DNA from: Cybelea sp963824595
GTDB taxonomy: Bacteria > Vulcanimicrobiota > Vulcanimicrobiia > Vulcanimicrobiales > Vulcanimicrobiaceae
Assembly: GCA_963824595.1 (NCBI GenBank)
Contig: CAWGPY010000004.1
Coordinates: 248,001 to 312,000, forward strand
Reading direction: 5' to 3'
DNA length: 64,000 nt
The notes under the pieces were generated by a model, which ran no database searches, was not told where the DNA came from, and was given only the letters and a program-made list of their open reading frames with translations. The position numbers and the translations under genes are program-made. Numbering within the stretch: the first letter of the stretch is position 1; each line of letters begins with the position of its first letter. Shown here piece by piece: positions 50,207 through 57,275 of this stretch.

Positions 50207-51703
50207 TTGGACGATTTCGGTAAGACGGAAGCGGCGCTCGTAGCGGCCAGACGTGAGAATCTGGCCGCTTTGCGTTCGCGGGGCGGCGATCCGTTCGCGG
50301 CGCGCCGCTTCGAGCTGACGGCAACCGCGGCCGAGCTCGCGGAGCGTTACGGCTTTCTCGTTCCCGGCCAGGACGCGAGCGCCGAGGCGTGGAGCATCGC
50401 GGGGCGCCTGCTCTCGAAGCGGATCATGGGCAAGACGAGCTTTGCCGATCTGGGCGACCGCACCGGCAAGCTGCAGGTCTACCTGCGCAAGGAAGAGATG
50501 GGCGAGACGGCATTCGCCGACTGGTTCGACCTCGACCGCGGCGACATCGTCGGCGTGCGCGGCTACATGTTTCGCTCGAAGATGGGCGAGCTGACGCTGC
50601 ACGTTACGTCGTTCGCGGCGCTGGGCAAAGCGCTGATGCCGCTGCCCGACAAGTGGCACGGGCTGCAAGACGTGGAGAAGCGCTACCGCCAGCGCTACGT
50701 GGACATGATCGTCAATCCCGAGGTTCGCGACGTGATGATCATGCGCAGCCGCCTTATCGCCGAGATGCGCCGCTTCATAGATGCCTACGGATTCTACGAG
50801 GTTGAGACGCCGACGCTGCTGCACGTGGCCGGCGGCGCGGCGGCGCGGCCGTTCGTGACCCACTGCAACGCCCTCGATCAGCTGATGCAGCTGCGGATCG
50901 CCACCGAGCTGAACCTCAAGCGCCTGATCGTGGCGGGGCTCGAGCGCGTCTACGAGATCGGACGGATCTTCCGCAACGAAGGCATCGACACCACGCACAA
51001 CCCCGAGTTCACGATGCTCGAGCTGTACGCCGCGTACTGGGACGTCTCGGACATGATGGATTTCAACGAGGCGCTGATCGCGCATCTGGTCTCGGTCGCG
51101 AGCGACGGCGGCACCGATCTGCCGTACGGCGACTCGACGATCTCGTTCGCGCGGCCCTTCGCGCGCATCGAGTATCTCGACGCGCTGGCGACGCACAGCG
51201 ACGGAAAGTACACGCGCGAGCGGCTGCTCGATCCCGTGCAGGCGCAGGCGATCCTCGCCGAGCTGGGCATTCCGGCCTCGCCCTCGCACGGGCACGCGCT
51301 CGACAAGATCTTCGAGCGGGTGCTCGAGCCGCACCTGATCGCGCCCACGTTCGTCACGGGCTATCCCGTCGTCATCTCGCCGCTCGCCAAGCGGCGCGAC
51401 GGCGATCCCGACGTCGTCGACCGCTACGAGCTGTTCTGTGCGGGCATGGAGATCAGCAACGCCTTCACCGAGCTCAACGATCCCGACGATCAGCGCGAGC
51501 GCTTCACCGCTCAGGTCGCGGAGCGGGCGGGCGGCAACGAAGAGATTCCCGAACCCGATTGGGATTTCGTGCGCGCGTTGGAATACGGCATGCCTCCGAC
51601 GGCCGGCATCGGCATCGGCGTCGACCGGCTGATCATGCTGCTCACCGGGCAGCGCTCGATCCGCGACGTGATCCTCTTCCCGCTGCAGCGGCAGCACGGA
51701 TGA
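50207..51703 (+). CDS. lysS: Lysyl-tRNA synthetase (class II)
   Basis: A 498-residue class II synthetase. The N-terminal OB-fold anticodon domain spans roughly residues 60-150 (AGRLLSKRIMGKTSFADLGDRTGKLQVY). The catalytic core shows motif 1 near YGFYEVETPTLL, motif 2 in YEIGRIFRNEGIDTTHNPEFTMLE, and motif 3 GIGIGVDRLIMLLTGQRSIRDVILFP. It begins at TTG 50207, 21 bases after greA, and ends in ATGA overlap with the phosphatase gene. The sequence GGAAARPF at the lysine pocket entrance is the usual family motif. Confidence 0.97.
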   Translation: MDDFGKTEAALVAARRENLAALRSRGGDPFAARRFELTATAAELAERYGFLVPGQDASAEAWSIAGRLLSKRIMGKTSFADLGDRTGKLQVYLRKEEMGETAFADWFDLDRGDIVGVRGYMFRSKMGELTLHVTSFAALGKALMPLPDKWHGLQDVEKRYRQRYVDMIVNPEVRDVMIMRSRLIAEMRRFIDAYGFYEVETPTLLHVAGGAAARPFVTHCNALDQLMQLRIATELNLKRLIVAGLERVYEIGRIFRNEGIDTTHNPEFTMLELYAAYWDVSDMMDFNEALIAHLVSVASDGGTDLPYGDSTISFARPFARIEYLDALATHSDGKYTRERLLDPVQAQAILAELGIPASPSHGHALDKIFERVLEPHLIAPTFVTGYPVVISPLAKRRDGDPDVVDRYELFCAGMEISNAFTELNDPDDQRERFTAQVAERAGGNEEIPEPDWDFVRALEYGMPPTAGIGIGVDRLIMLLTGQRSIRDVILFPLQRQHG

Positions 51704-52365
51704 ACGCGCTCCGCGCGTGGGCCGCGGCCGCCGCGTTGCTGGTCGCCGCGGCGCCCGGCGTTGCCCGGGCCGACAAGCCGTTCTACTACTTGAATCCCAC
51801 CGCGCTCGACCTCACCGTGCTGCTGCCGCCGCCGCCCGACGCGTCGTCGGCGCAGGGGCGGGCCGACGAGCAGCAGGTGGCCGCAACCGTCGCCGCGCGC
51901 AGCCGGACGCAGATGTTTCAGGCGCAGGAAGAGGCGACGCGGACCGTGTTCTTCTACACGCCGTCGGTCGGAACGAACTTCACTCCCGAGCGTCTGCCGG
52001 TGACCGCCGCGTTCTTCGAGCGCGTCGGCTCCGACGTGAAGCAGCTGATCGGGCTCGCCAAATCCTACTGGGAGCGTCCGCGACCCGACGGCGGTAAGAA
52101 GCGCTCCTATCCCAGCGGCCACGCCGCGTTCGCGGCGGCGAGCGCGGTTCTGCTGGGCGAACTGATTCCGGCCAAGCGCGACGCGGTCTTCGGGCAGGCG
52201 CGCACGTTCGCGGAGAACCGCATCATCTTGGGGCTGCACTATCCAAGCGACGTCGCGTCGGGCTGGACGGCCGGCACGCTGGCCGTGTATGCGATGTCGC
52301 ACGACGCCGCGTTCCGGCGCGACTTCGCGGCCGCGAAGTCCGAGCTGCGGCGGGCGGGTTTTTGA
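51700..52365 (+). CDS. PAP2-family acid phosphatase (class A type, exported)
   Basis: A 221-residue exported phosphatase. The signal peptide is ALRAWAAAAALLVAAAPGVARA. The three-part active site is KSYWERPRP (residues 121-129), YPSGHAAF (137-144) with catalytic His, and NRIILGLHYPSDV (173-185), where Asn replaces the usual Ser of the last motif. It resembles PhoN-type nonspecific acid phosphatases, acting on phosphomonoesters in the periplasm. ATG 51700 overlaps lysS, and its end overlaps the truA start, so it is buried in a housekeeping operon. Confidence 0.9.
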   Translation: MNALRAWAAAAALLVAAAPGVARADKPFYYLNPTALDLTVLLPPPPDASSAQGRADEQQVAATVAARSRTQMFQAQEEATRTVFFYTPSVGTNFTPERLPVTAAFFERVGSDVKQLIGLAKSYWERPRPDGGKKRSYPSGHAAFAAASAVLLGELIPAKRDAVFGQARTFAENRIILGLHYPSDVASGWTAGTLAVYAMSHDAAFRRDFAAAKSELRRAGF

Positions 52366-53171
52366 CCACGGTCCGGTTGACCGTCGAGTACGACGGCACG
52401 GAGCTCAGCGGCTTTCAGGCGCAGCCGTCGGTGCGCACGGTGGCGGGCGAGATCGAGGCCGCGTTGGCACGGCTGTTCTCCGACGAGATCAAGGTGACCG
52501 GCGCGGGGCGCACCGACGCCGGCGTCCACGCCACGGGCCAGGTCGTGTCGTTTTCGGCCGGCGTCCGCTTTCCGTTCGACCGGCTGCTGTTGGCCCTCAA
52601 CGCCCTGCTGCCCGACGACTTGTGCGTCCGCGAGGCGGCGATCGCCGGCGAGGGCTTCTCGGCGCGATTTTCTGCTCGCGAGCGGACCTACGTCTACGCG
52701 ATCCTCAACCGGCCCGCCCGCGGCGCCGTGCTCGCGCGCTACGCCTGGCACGTGGCCGGGGCGCTCGACCTCGGCGCGATGCGCGCGGCCGCGGAGCAGC
52801 TGACCGGGGAACACGATTTCCGCTCGTTTGCGACCGTCGCGCCCGAGATCTCGTCCACCCGCACGGTCGGGCGGCTGGAGATCGCGCCGGCCGGGCAGCT
52901 GGTGCGAATCGAGATCTCCGCCGACGGCTTCCTGCGCCACATGGTGCGGGTGATCGTCGGCACCTTGGTGGAGTGCGGCCAGGGGCGCCGCCCGCCGTCG
53001 GACCTGCCCCGGGTGCTCGCGGCCCGCGACCGGTCGGCGGCCGGTCACACCGCCCCCGCCGCGGGCCTCTGCCTGGCCGGGGTCCGCTACGCCGACGGCT
53101 ACGACTCCTACGCCGAGGCCCCCGCCTTCGGGCCGGCGGCGGCGCTTGACGGGGCACGGGCTTTCCCGTAG
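52362..53171 (+). CDS. truA: tRNA pseudouridine synthase A
   Basis: A 269-residue enzyme isomerising uridines 38-40 in the tRNA anticodon arm. The catalytic Asp52 is in GAGRTDAGVHATGQV; YDGTELSGFQAQP at the N-terminus and FLRHMVRVIVGTLVECGQG are further family marks. TTG 52362 overlaps the phosphatase stop (TTGA). The gene lies immediately before rplM-rpsI, the common truA-rplM-rpsI order. Confidence 0.95.
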   Translation: MTTVRLTVEYDGTELSGFQAQPSVRTVAGEIEAALARLFSDEIKVTGAGRTDAGVHATGQVVSFSAGVRFPFDRLLLALNALLPDDLCVREAAIAGEGFSARFSARERTYVYAILNRPARGAVLARYAWHVAGALDLGAMRAAAEQLTGEHDFRSFATVAPEISSTRTVGRLEIAPAGQLVRIEISADGFLRHMVRVIVGTLVECGQGRRPPSDLPRVLAARDRSAAGHTAPAAGLCLAGVRYADGYDSYAEAPAFGPAAALDGARAFP

Positions 53172-53177
53172 GATACC

Positions 53178-53609
53178 TTGGTTGTGCGCACCTACCAGCA
53201 GAAAGCGGCTGAGACGGAGCATCGTTGGTATATCGTCGATGCGGCCGGCGAGCGTCTCGGCACGCTCGCGGTACGGATCGCGCGCGCCCTCTCGGGCAAG
53301 CACAAGCCGACCTGGACGCCGCACACCGATGACGGCGACCACGTGATCGTGGTCAACGCCGAGAAGGTCGAGCTGGGCGGTCAAAAGTGGAAGCAGAAGC
53401 TCTACTACCGGCACAGCAACTATCCCGGCGGACTGAAGGTCGAGACGGCCCGTGAGGTCGCCGACAAACATCCCGAGCGCCTGATCGAGCGAGCCGTGCG
53501 CGGCATGCTTCCGACCAATCGGATGCGCGACGCGCAGTTGCGCCGCCTCAACGTCTACGCCGGCGCCGGCCATCCACACGACGCGCAGTCGCCTGCGTCG
53601 CTGCCGTAG
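53178..53609 (+). CDS. rplM: 50S ribosomal protein L13
   Basis: A 143-residue large-subunit protein. The start is TTG 53178 or GTG 53184; the latter yields RTYQQKAAE directly and has AGGA ten bases upstream, so the first two residues are uncertain. Conserved stretches are WYIVDAAGERLGTLAVRIARALSGKHKP, GDHVIVVNAEKVELGGQKWKQKLYYRHSNYPGGLK, and AVRGMLPTNRMRDAQLRRLNVYAGAGHPHDAQ. rpsI follows after eight bases. Confidence 0.97.
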   Translation: MVVRTYQQKAAETEHRWYIVDAAGERLGTLAVRIARALSGKHKPTWTPHTDDGDHVIVVNAEKVELGGQKWKQKLYYRHSNYPGGLKVETAREVADKHPERLIERAVRGMLPTNRMRDAQLRRLNVYAGAGHPHDAQSPASLP

Positions 53610-53617
53610 GAGCACAT

Positions 53618-54016
53618 TTGGATCAGCCTCTCGAGGTCATTCAATCCACCGGGCGCCGTAAGCGCGCCGTGGCGCGCGTGAAGCTGACGCTCGGCCAGGG
53701 CGTCATCACCGTGAACGGCAAGCCGGTCGAAGAGTATTTCCCGCGTCCGCAGCTGATCCAGATCGTTCGCCAGCCGTTCGAGGCGACGGCGAGCGGATCG
53801 CGCTTCGACGTCCGCGTGAAGGCCGAAGGCGGCGGAGTGACCGGCCAGGCCGGCGCGGTGCGCCACGGCATCGCCCGCGCGCTGCTGGCGCTCGACGAGT
53901 CGTTCAAAGAAGCGCTTCGGAAGAACGGATTCCTGACGCGCGACCCGCGCGAGAAGGAGTCCAAGAAATACGGACGCAAGCGCGCGCGCAAACGCTTCCA
54001 GTACAGCAAACGCTAA
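53618..54016 (+). CDS. rpsI: 30S ribosomal protein S9
   Basis: A 132-residue small-subunit protein starting at TTG 53618 with AGGAG nine bases upstream. STGRRKRAVARVKL, GVITVNGKPVEEYF, GGGVTGQAGAVRHGIARAL and the basic tail KKYGRKRARKRFQYSKR, whose terminal Lys-Arg reaches the P-site tRNA, are all present. It forms the standard pair with rplM. Confidence 0.97.
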   Translation: MDQPLEVIQSTGRRKRAVARVKLTLGQGVITVNGKPVEEYFPRPQLIQIVRQPFEATASGSRFDVRVKAEGGGVTGQAGAVRHGIARALLALDESFKEALRKNGFLTRDPREKESKKYGRKRARKRFQYSKR

Positions 54017-54021
54017 GGAAG

Positions 54022-55053
54022 CTGCCGCAGTTCATCGCGATCGCCTTCGGGGCGGTCGCGTTGACGCTGCAGCCGAACGCCGCATGGATCGAGCGCGCCT
54101 ATTCCAACGGCGCGTATCCCCAATGGGAGCACATCGCGTTCGCGATCACCTCGCCGTTTCCGTGGTCGCTCGGCGATCTGGCCGCGCTGGTCGGTATCGG
54201 CGCGATCGTGTGGGAGATCGCGATCTTCGTGCGCAAGCGCAGGCGCAAAGCCGGCGACGTGGCGGCGCTGCTGCTCAACTGCGCGGCGATCGTGGGCATC
54301 TACGCGGTGTGGTTCGAGCTGAGCTGGGGATGGAACTATGCCCGCGCGCCGATCGAGGCGCGCGTCGCCTACGATAAGGCCCGCGTCACGCCCGCCGCCG
54401 CGGCCGCGCTGCGCGCGCAGGCGATGGCGCAGATGAACGCGCTGGCGGCAGCGGCGCACGCGCGCGCCGATCTCCCCCTCGGCATGACGGCCCTCAAGCT
54501 TGCGTGGCTGCCGGTGGTGCAGCGCGCCGGCAACGATTGGGATCCCAGCGTCGGCGCCGCGAAGCCGACGCTCGTCGACCCCTTCATGCTCGCGACGGGA
54601 ACCAGCGGCTTCGTCAATCCGCTGACGCTCAACGTCGCGATGGCCTCGGACTTGCTGTGGTTCGAGCGTCCCTTCGATCTCGCGCACGAGTGGAGTCACG
54701 ACGCCGCCTACGCGCGCGAGGACGAGGCCAACTATCTGGCGATCCTCACCTGCCTGCGCTCCCCCGACCCGGCGTTGCAGTACGCCGGCTGGTTCGAGCT
54801 CTTCCTCTACCTGCCGCAGAAGCGCCACTACGCGCGTCGCGAGTTCGTGCCGCTGGTCTGGCAGGACTTCGCCGCGCTGCGCAAGCGCAACGCGCGGCAC
54901 ATCAACGTGATGCTGGCGCACTGGACGTGGCGCACGTACAACGTCTATCTGAAGAGCAACCGCATCGCCTCGGGGATCGCCAACTACGACGAGGTCACGC
55001 GCCTGATGCTGGGCGTCCCGCGGGACGCGCGGGGTTTGCCGCAAGCCCGCTAA
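54022..55053 (+). CDS. DUF3810-type membrane protein with HExxH motif (apparent CTG start)
   Basis: An inner-membrane protein with a metallopeptidase-like soluble domain. TTG 54061 is the first canonical start but cuts the first membrane helix; starting at CTG 54022, 6 bases after rpsI with AAGGA just ahead, restores KLPQFIAIAFGAVALTL and gives 343 residues. Two more helices follow (SLGDLAALVGIGAIVWEIAIF and AALLLNCAAIVGIYAVWF). The motif LAHEWSH (His-Glu-x2-His) with a downstream REDEANYLA matches DUF3810 proteins and suggests zinc binding. Its placement after ribosomal genes is not informative. A strong terminator follows. Peptidase activity is inferred. Confidence 0.78.
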   Translation: MPQFIAIAFGAVALTLQPNAAWIERAYSNGAYPQWEHIAFAITSPFPWSLGDLAALVGIGAIVWEIAIFVRKRRRKAGDVAALLLNCAAIVGIYAVWFELSWGWNYARAPIEARVAYDKARVTPAAAAALRAQAMAQMNALAAAAHARADLPLGMTALKLAWLPVVQRAGNDWDPSVGAAKPTLVDPFMLATGTSGFVNPLTLNVAMASDLLWFERPFDLAHEWSHDAAYAREDEANYLAILTCLRSPDPALQYAGWFELFLYLPQKRHYARREFVPLVWQDFAALRKRNARHINVMLAHWTWRTYNVYLKSNRIASGIANYDEVTRLMLGVPRDARGLPQAR

Positions 55054-55056
55054 CGA

Positions 55057-55087
55057 AAGGGACTCGCGCTGCGAGTCCCTTGGTTTT
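55057..55087 (+). terminator. Strong intrinsic terminator after the DUF3810 gene
   Basis: AAGGGACTCGC-GCT-GCGAGTCCCTT is an eleven-base-pair perfect stem with a three-base loop followed by GGTTTT. It lies between convergent genes and, with TTTCGTT on the other side, may also end the minus-strand transcript. Confidence 0.85.
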
Positions 55088-55102
55088 AGTCCGACGCCCG
55101 GC

Positions 55103-56272
55103 TTAGTGGGGCGGTTTGTTCTTATCGCCGCCGCCGTTGCCCGGAGGCTTCTGGCCGCCGCCGTTACCCGGAGGCTTCTGGCCGCCGCCCTGCGGGTGGC
55201 TCTGCGTTTTGCCGCCCTGCGGATGGCCCTGCATGTTGTTCGAGTGCATCGTGTTGGTGTTGCCGTGGTACTGCTGGGTGTGCATCGCCTGGTTGCCCGA
55301 GTGCATCGTCTGATTCGACGAGTGCATGCTCTGGCTGGGCGGCTGCTGCTTGTGCTGAGGCTGCTTGTTCGCGTTCGGGTTGTGCGTCGTCGTCGGGGTC
55401 TTGTTGTTGTTGCCATGGTTCGTGTTCCCAGGCTTATTGTTATTCGAGCCCTTGTTGTTGTTGTTTTGCGCGCCCTTGTTATTATTGTTGTTTTGCGCGC
55501 CCTTCATGTTGTTTTGCGCGGTTTTCTTGTCGGCCGCGGTGATCGGGGCCGAGTTCGGCGGGCGGTTCTTATCGTTGAACGGCTTCTGCGACGCCGTCAG
55601 CGACGGCTTGCCCTTGTTGACCGAGGCGAGCTGGTTGCGATCCTGGCCGGCGAGCCGGGCCTGGTCGCGCTGCGCGGTGGTCGGCGCGCGGCCGTTCTTG
55701 CGGGCCTGGATCTGCGCGGAGGTCGGCCGCGCGGCCGTTCCGCCGTGGCCGCCGTTGTAGCTGACGTTCTTGCAGTTTTTGCAGACGTTCTTGTTGATGA
55801 CCGTTTTGTTGTAGGTGTTGTGGATGACCGTCCGGTTGACGTTGGTCACGGCCGTGTTGTAACGATAGGCGCCGCCGCTCCAGGCGCCGCCGTAGAAGCC
55901 GGTGCCCGGGTAGCCGTAGCCATAGTTGATGCCGCCGTAGAAACCGACGGTGGCGCCCCAGTAGCCGTTATTCCAGCCGTAGTAGCCGTTGTTGTAGCCG
56001 TAGTAGCCCGGCGTCCACAGCAGGCCGACGGACGGCGGCGCGACCCAGGTGCCCGGCACCCAGTAGTAGCCGTAGTTACCCCAGGCCCAGTAGCCGGGGA
56101 TCCATTGGTAGTTCGGGTACGGCGCCGGGGGCTGCGCGTAGTACGGCAGCGGCGGCGGGGCCGTTCCGATGTTCACGCCGATCCCGACGCTGAACTGCGC
56201 CGGGGCTGGAAGCGGTAGGGCGGCGATAAGCGTTGCCGCGAGGAGTGCGGGGAAGAATCGCTGGATTTTCAC
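55103..56272 (-). CDS. Secreted YXWGXW-repeat protein with Asn/Gly/His-rich tail
   Basis: A 389-residue exported protein. GTG 56272 has a perfect AGGAGG just upstream and gives a signal peptide RFFPALLAATLIAALPLPAPAQ. The first third is dominated by WIPGYWAWGNYGYYWVPGTW and GYYGYNNGYYGWNNGYWGA, the aromatic-glycine YXWGXW repeat. A CKNC pair follows. The last ~150 residues are low-complexity: runs of Asn separated by KGAQ/KGS, then MH-rich repeats (NQTMHSGNQAMHTQQ) and GGGQKPPGNGG. It looks like an envelope or extracellular matrix protein; the His/Met-rich end might bind metal ions. A TATAAT box lies 24 bases upstream of the start. Confidence 0.82.
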   Translation of the reverse strand: MKIQRFFPALLAATLIAALPLPAPAQFSVGIGVNIGTAPPPLPYYAQPPAPYPNYQWIPGYWAWGNYGYYWVPGTWVAPPSVGLLWTPGYYGYNNGYYGWNNGYWGATVGFYGGINYGYGYPGTGFYGGAWSGGAYRYNTAVTNVNRTVIHNTYNKTVINKNVCKNCKNVSYNGGHGGTAARPTSAQIQARKNGRAPTTAQRDQARLAGQDRNQLASVNKGKPSLTASQKPFNDKNRPPNSAPITAADKKTAQNNMKGAQNNNNNKGAQNNNNKGSNNNKPGNTNHGNNNKTPTTTHNPNANKQPQHKQQPPSQSMHSSNQTMHSGNQAMHTQQYHGNTNTMHSNNMQGHPQGGKTQSHPQGGGQKPPGNGGGQKPPGNGGGDKNKPPH

Positions 56273-56295
56273 GTGACCTCCTTAATGTCGGTTCA

Positions 56296-56301
56296 ATTAT
56301 A
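56296..56301 (-). promoter_or_regulatory. Consensus -10 element of the YXWGXW gene
   Basis: TATAAT on the minus strand, 23 bases upstream of the GTG and 13 bases from AGGAGG. No good -35 is seen at 17 bases. The rest of the 187-base gap up to the flagellar genes shows no other feature I can support. Confidence 0.5.
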
Positions 56302-56459
56302 GCCCAACCCCGCCGGTCTCTAGCGTGGCTCTTGGCGGTTTCACCGGATTCTTTCCCACCAATCAGCGCTCGCTAACTCGATCCTCATCCGGCTCTCACA
56401 TCACACGGCAGCTATCTAAGGTACGTCTGCCGGTCACGGCCGCCTGATAGCATCGCCGC

Positions 56460-56678
56460 ATGTACGACGTGGGGGACTCTCTCAACGAGGCGATCGCGGC
56501 GGCAGGGGCCCGGCTGCGCGACGCGCAGGGCGCCGTCGCGCTCGCTAATGCCGGGGTCCGGACCGGACGCGGCGCCGACGCGGCGATGGCGCAGACGGCG
56601 TCGGCCGCGATTTTCACGGAGGCCTTGCTGGCCGCCGAGCGAGCCCGGTTCGAGGAGATCAAGGCGGTGGCGAAGTGA
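56460..56678 (+). CDS. Mini FlgB-like protein (possible proximal rod component)
   Basis: A 72-residue, helix-rich protein opening the flagellar run. It occupies the place of flgB directly before flgC, and its ends are reminiscent of FlgB: LNEAIAAAGARLRDAQGAVALANAG near the N-terminus and FTEALLAAERARFEEIKAVAK at the C-terminus. True FlgB proteins have about 110-140 residues and an NIANxxTPGY motif that is missing here. It may therefore be an extremely reduced rod protein or an unrelated helical factor. The stop overlaps flgC (GTGA). Confidence 0.45.
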   Translation: MYDVGDSLNEAIAAAGARLRDAQGAVALANAGVRTGRGADAAMAQTASAAIFTEALLAAERARFEEIKAVAK

Positions 56679-57004
56679 CGATCGAGCTCCTCGACGCCGC
56701 CGCCAGCGCCATGGACGCGCAGCGGGCGGCACTGGACGTTGCGGCGCGCAACGTCGCCGCGGCCGAAGCCGCAGGCCCAAACGCGGAGTACCCGCGCCTC
56801 GTGCCGATCTTTCGAGTCGAGGAAGGCGACGACGGGTCGCGGGTCGAGTTCGCGGGGTCGCGCAGCGAGCGCGGCACGAACGTCGACATCCTCACCGAAA
56901 TGATCGCCGTGATGAACGCATCGCGTGCGTATGAATCGGACGCCTCGATCTTCGACGTGGGGAAGACGCTGGCCGAGAAGACGATCGAGCTGGGGCGGTT
57001 GTGA
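56675..57004 (+). CDS. flgC: Flagellar basal-body rod protein FlgC (short form)
   Basis: A 109-residue rod protein, about 30 residues shorter than usual. The N-terminal helix SAMDAQRAALDVAARNVAAAEAAG keeps the heptad pattern of axial proteins, though the normal NIANxxT motif has become NVAAAEA. The C-terminal NVDILTEMIAVMNASRAYESDASIFDVGKTLAEKTIELGRL is clearly FlgC. GTG 56675 overlaps the preceding gene, and its end overlaps fliE. It would form part of the proximal rod just outside the MS ring. Confidence 0.85.
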   Translation: MTIELLDAAASAMDAQRAALDVAARNVAAAEAAGPNAEYPRLVPIFRVEEGDDGSRVEFAGSRSERGTNVDILTEMIAVMNASRAYESDASIFDVGKTLAEKTIELGRL

Positions 57005-57270
57005 GCGTCGAGCCGATCGTCCCCGACGCGCCTCCGGGGGCGCCGGATCGCACCGCCGGCGACGCCGCGGAGTTTGCGCGCGCGCTCGACGCGCTCGACG
57101 GGGCGCTGGCGGCCGCCGATCGCGCCGAAGACGGCTTCGCACGCGGCGCCGGGACGCTGCATGCGGCGATCTACGAGCGAGCGCGTGCCGACGTCGCGCT
57201 CGCGGTGGCGACGTCGAGTGCATCGCGCGCCGGCCAAGCCGTTTCCTCCATCTTGAACATGCAAGTGTAG
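57001..57270 (+). CDS. fliE: Flagellar hook-basal body protein FliE
   Basis: An 89-residue protein in the position between flgC and fliF that FliE always holds. The acidic N-terminal half (EFARALDALDGALAAADRAEDGFARG) and the C-terminal helix (ADVALAVATSSASRAGQAVSSILNMQV) follow the family layout; FliE normally ends in an analogous Met-x-Val segment (MQV). It joins the MS ring to the rod. GTG 57001 overlaps flgC. Confidence 0.75.
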   Translation: MSVEPIVPDAPPGAPDRTAGDAAEFARALDALDGALAAADRAEDGFARGAGTLHAAIYERARADVALAVATSSASRAGQAVSSILNMQV

Positions 57271-57275
57271 CTGCG

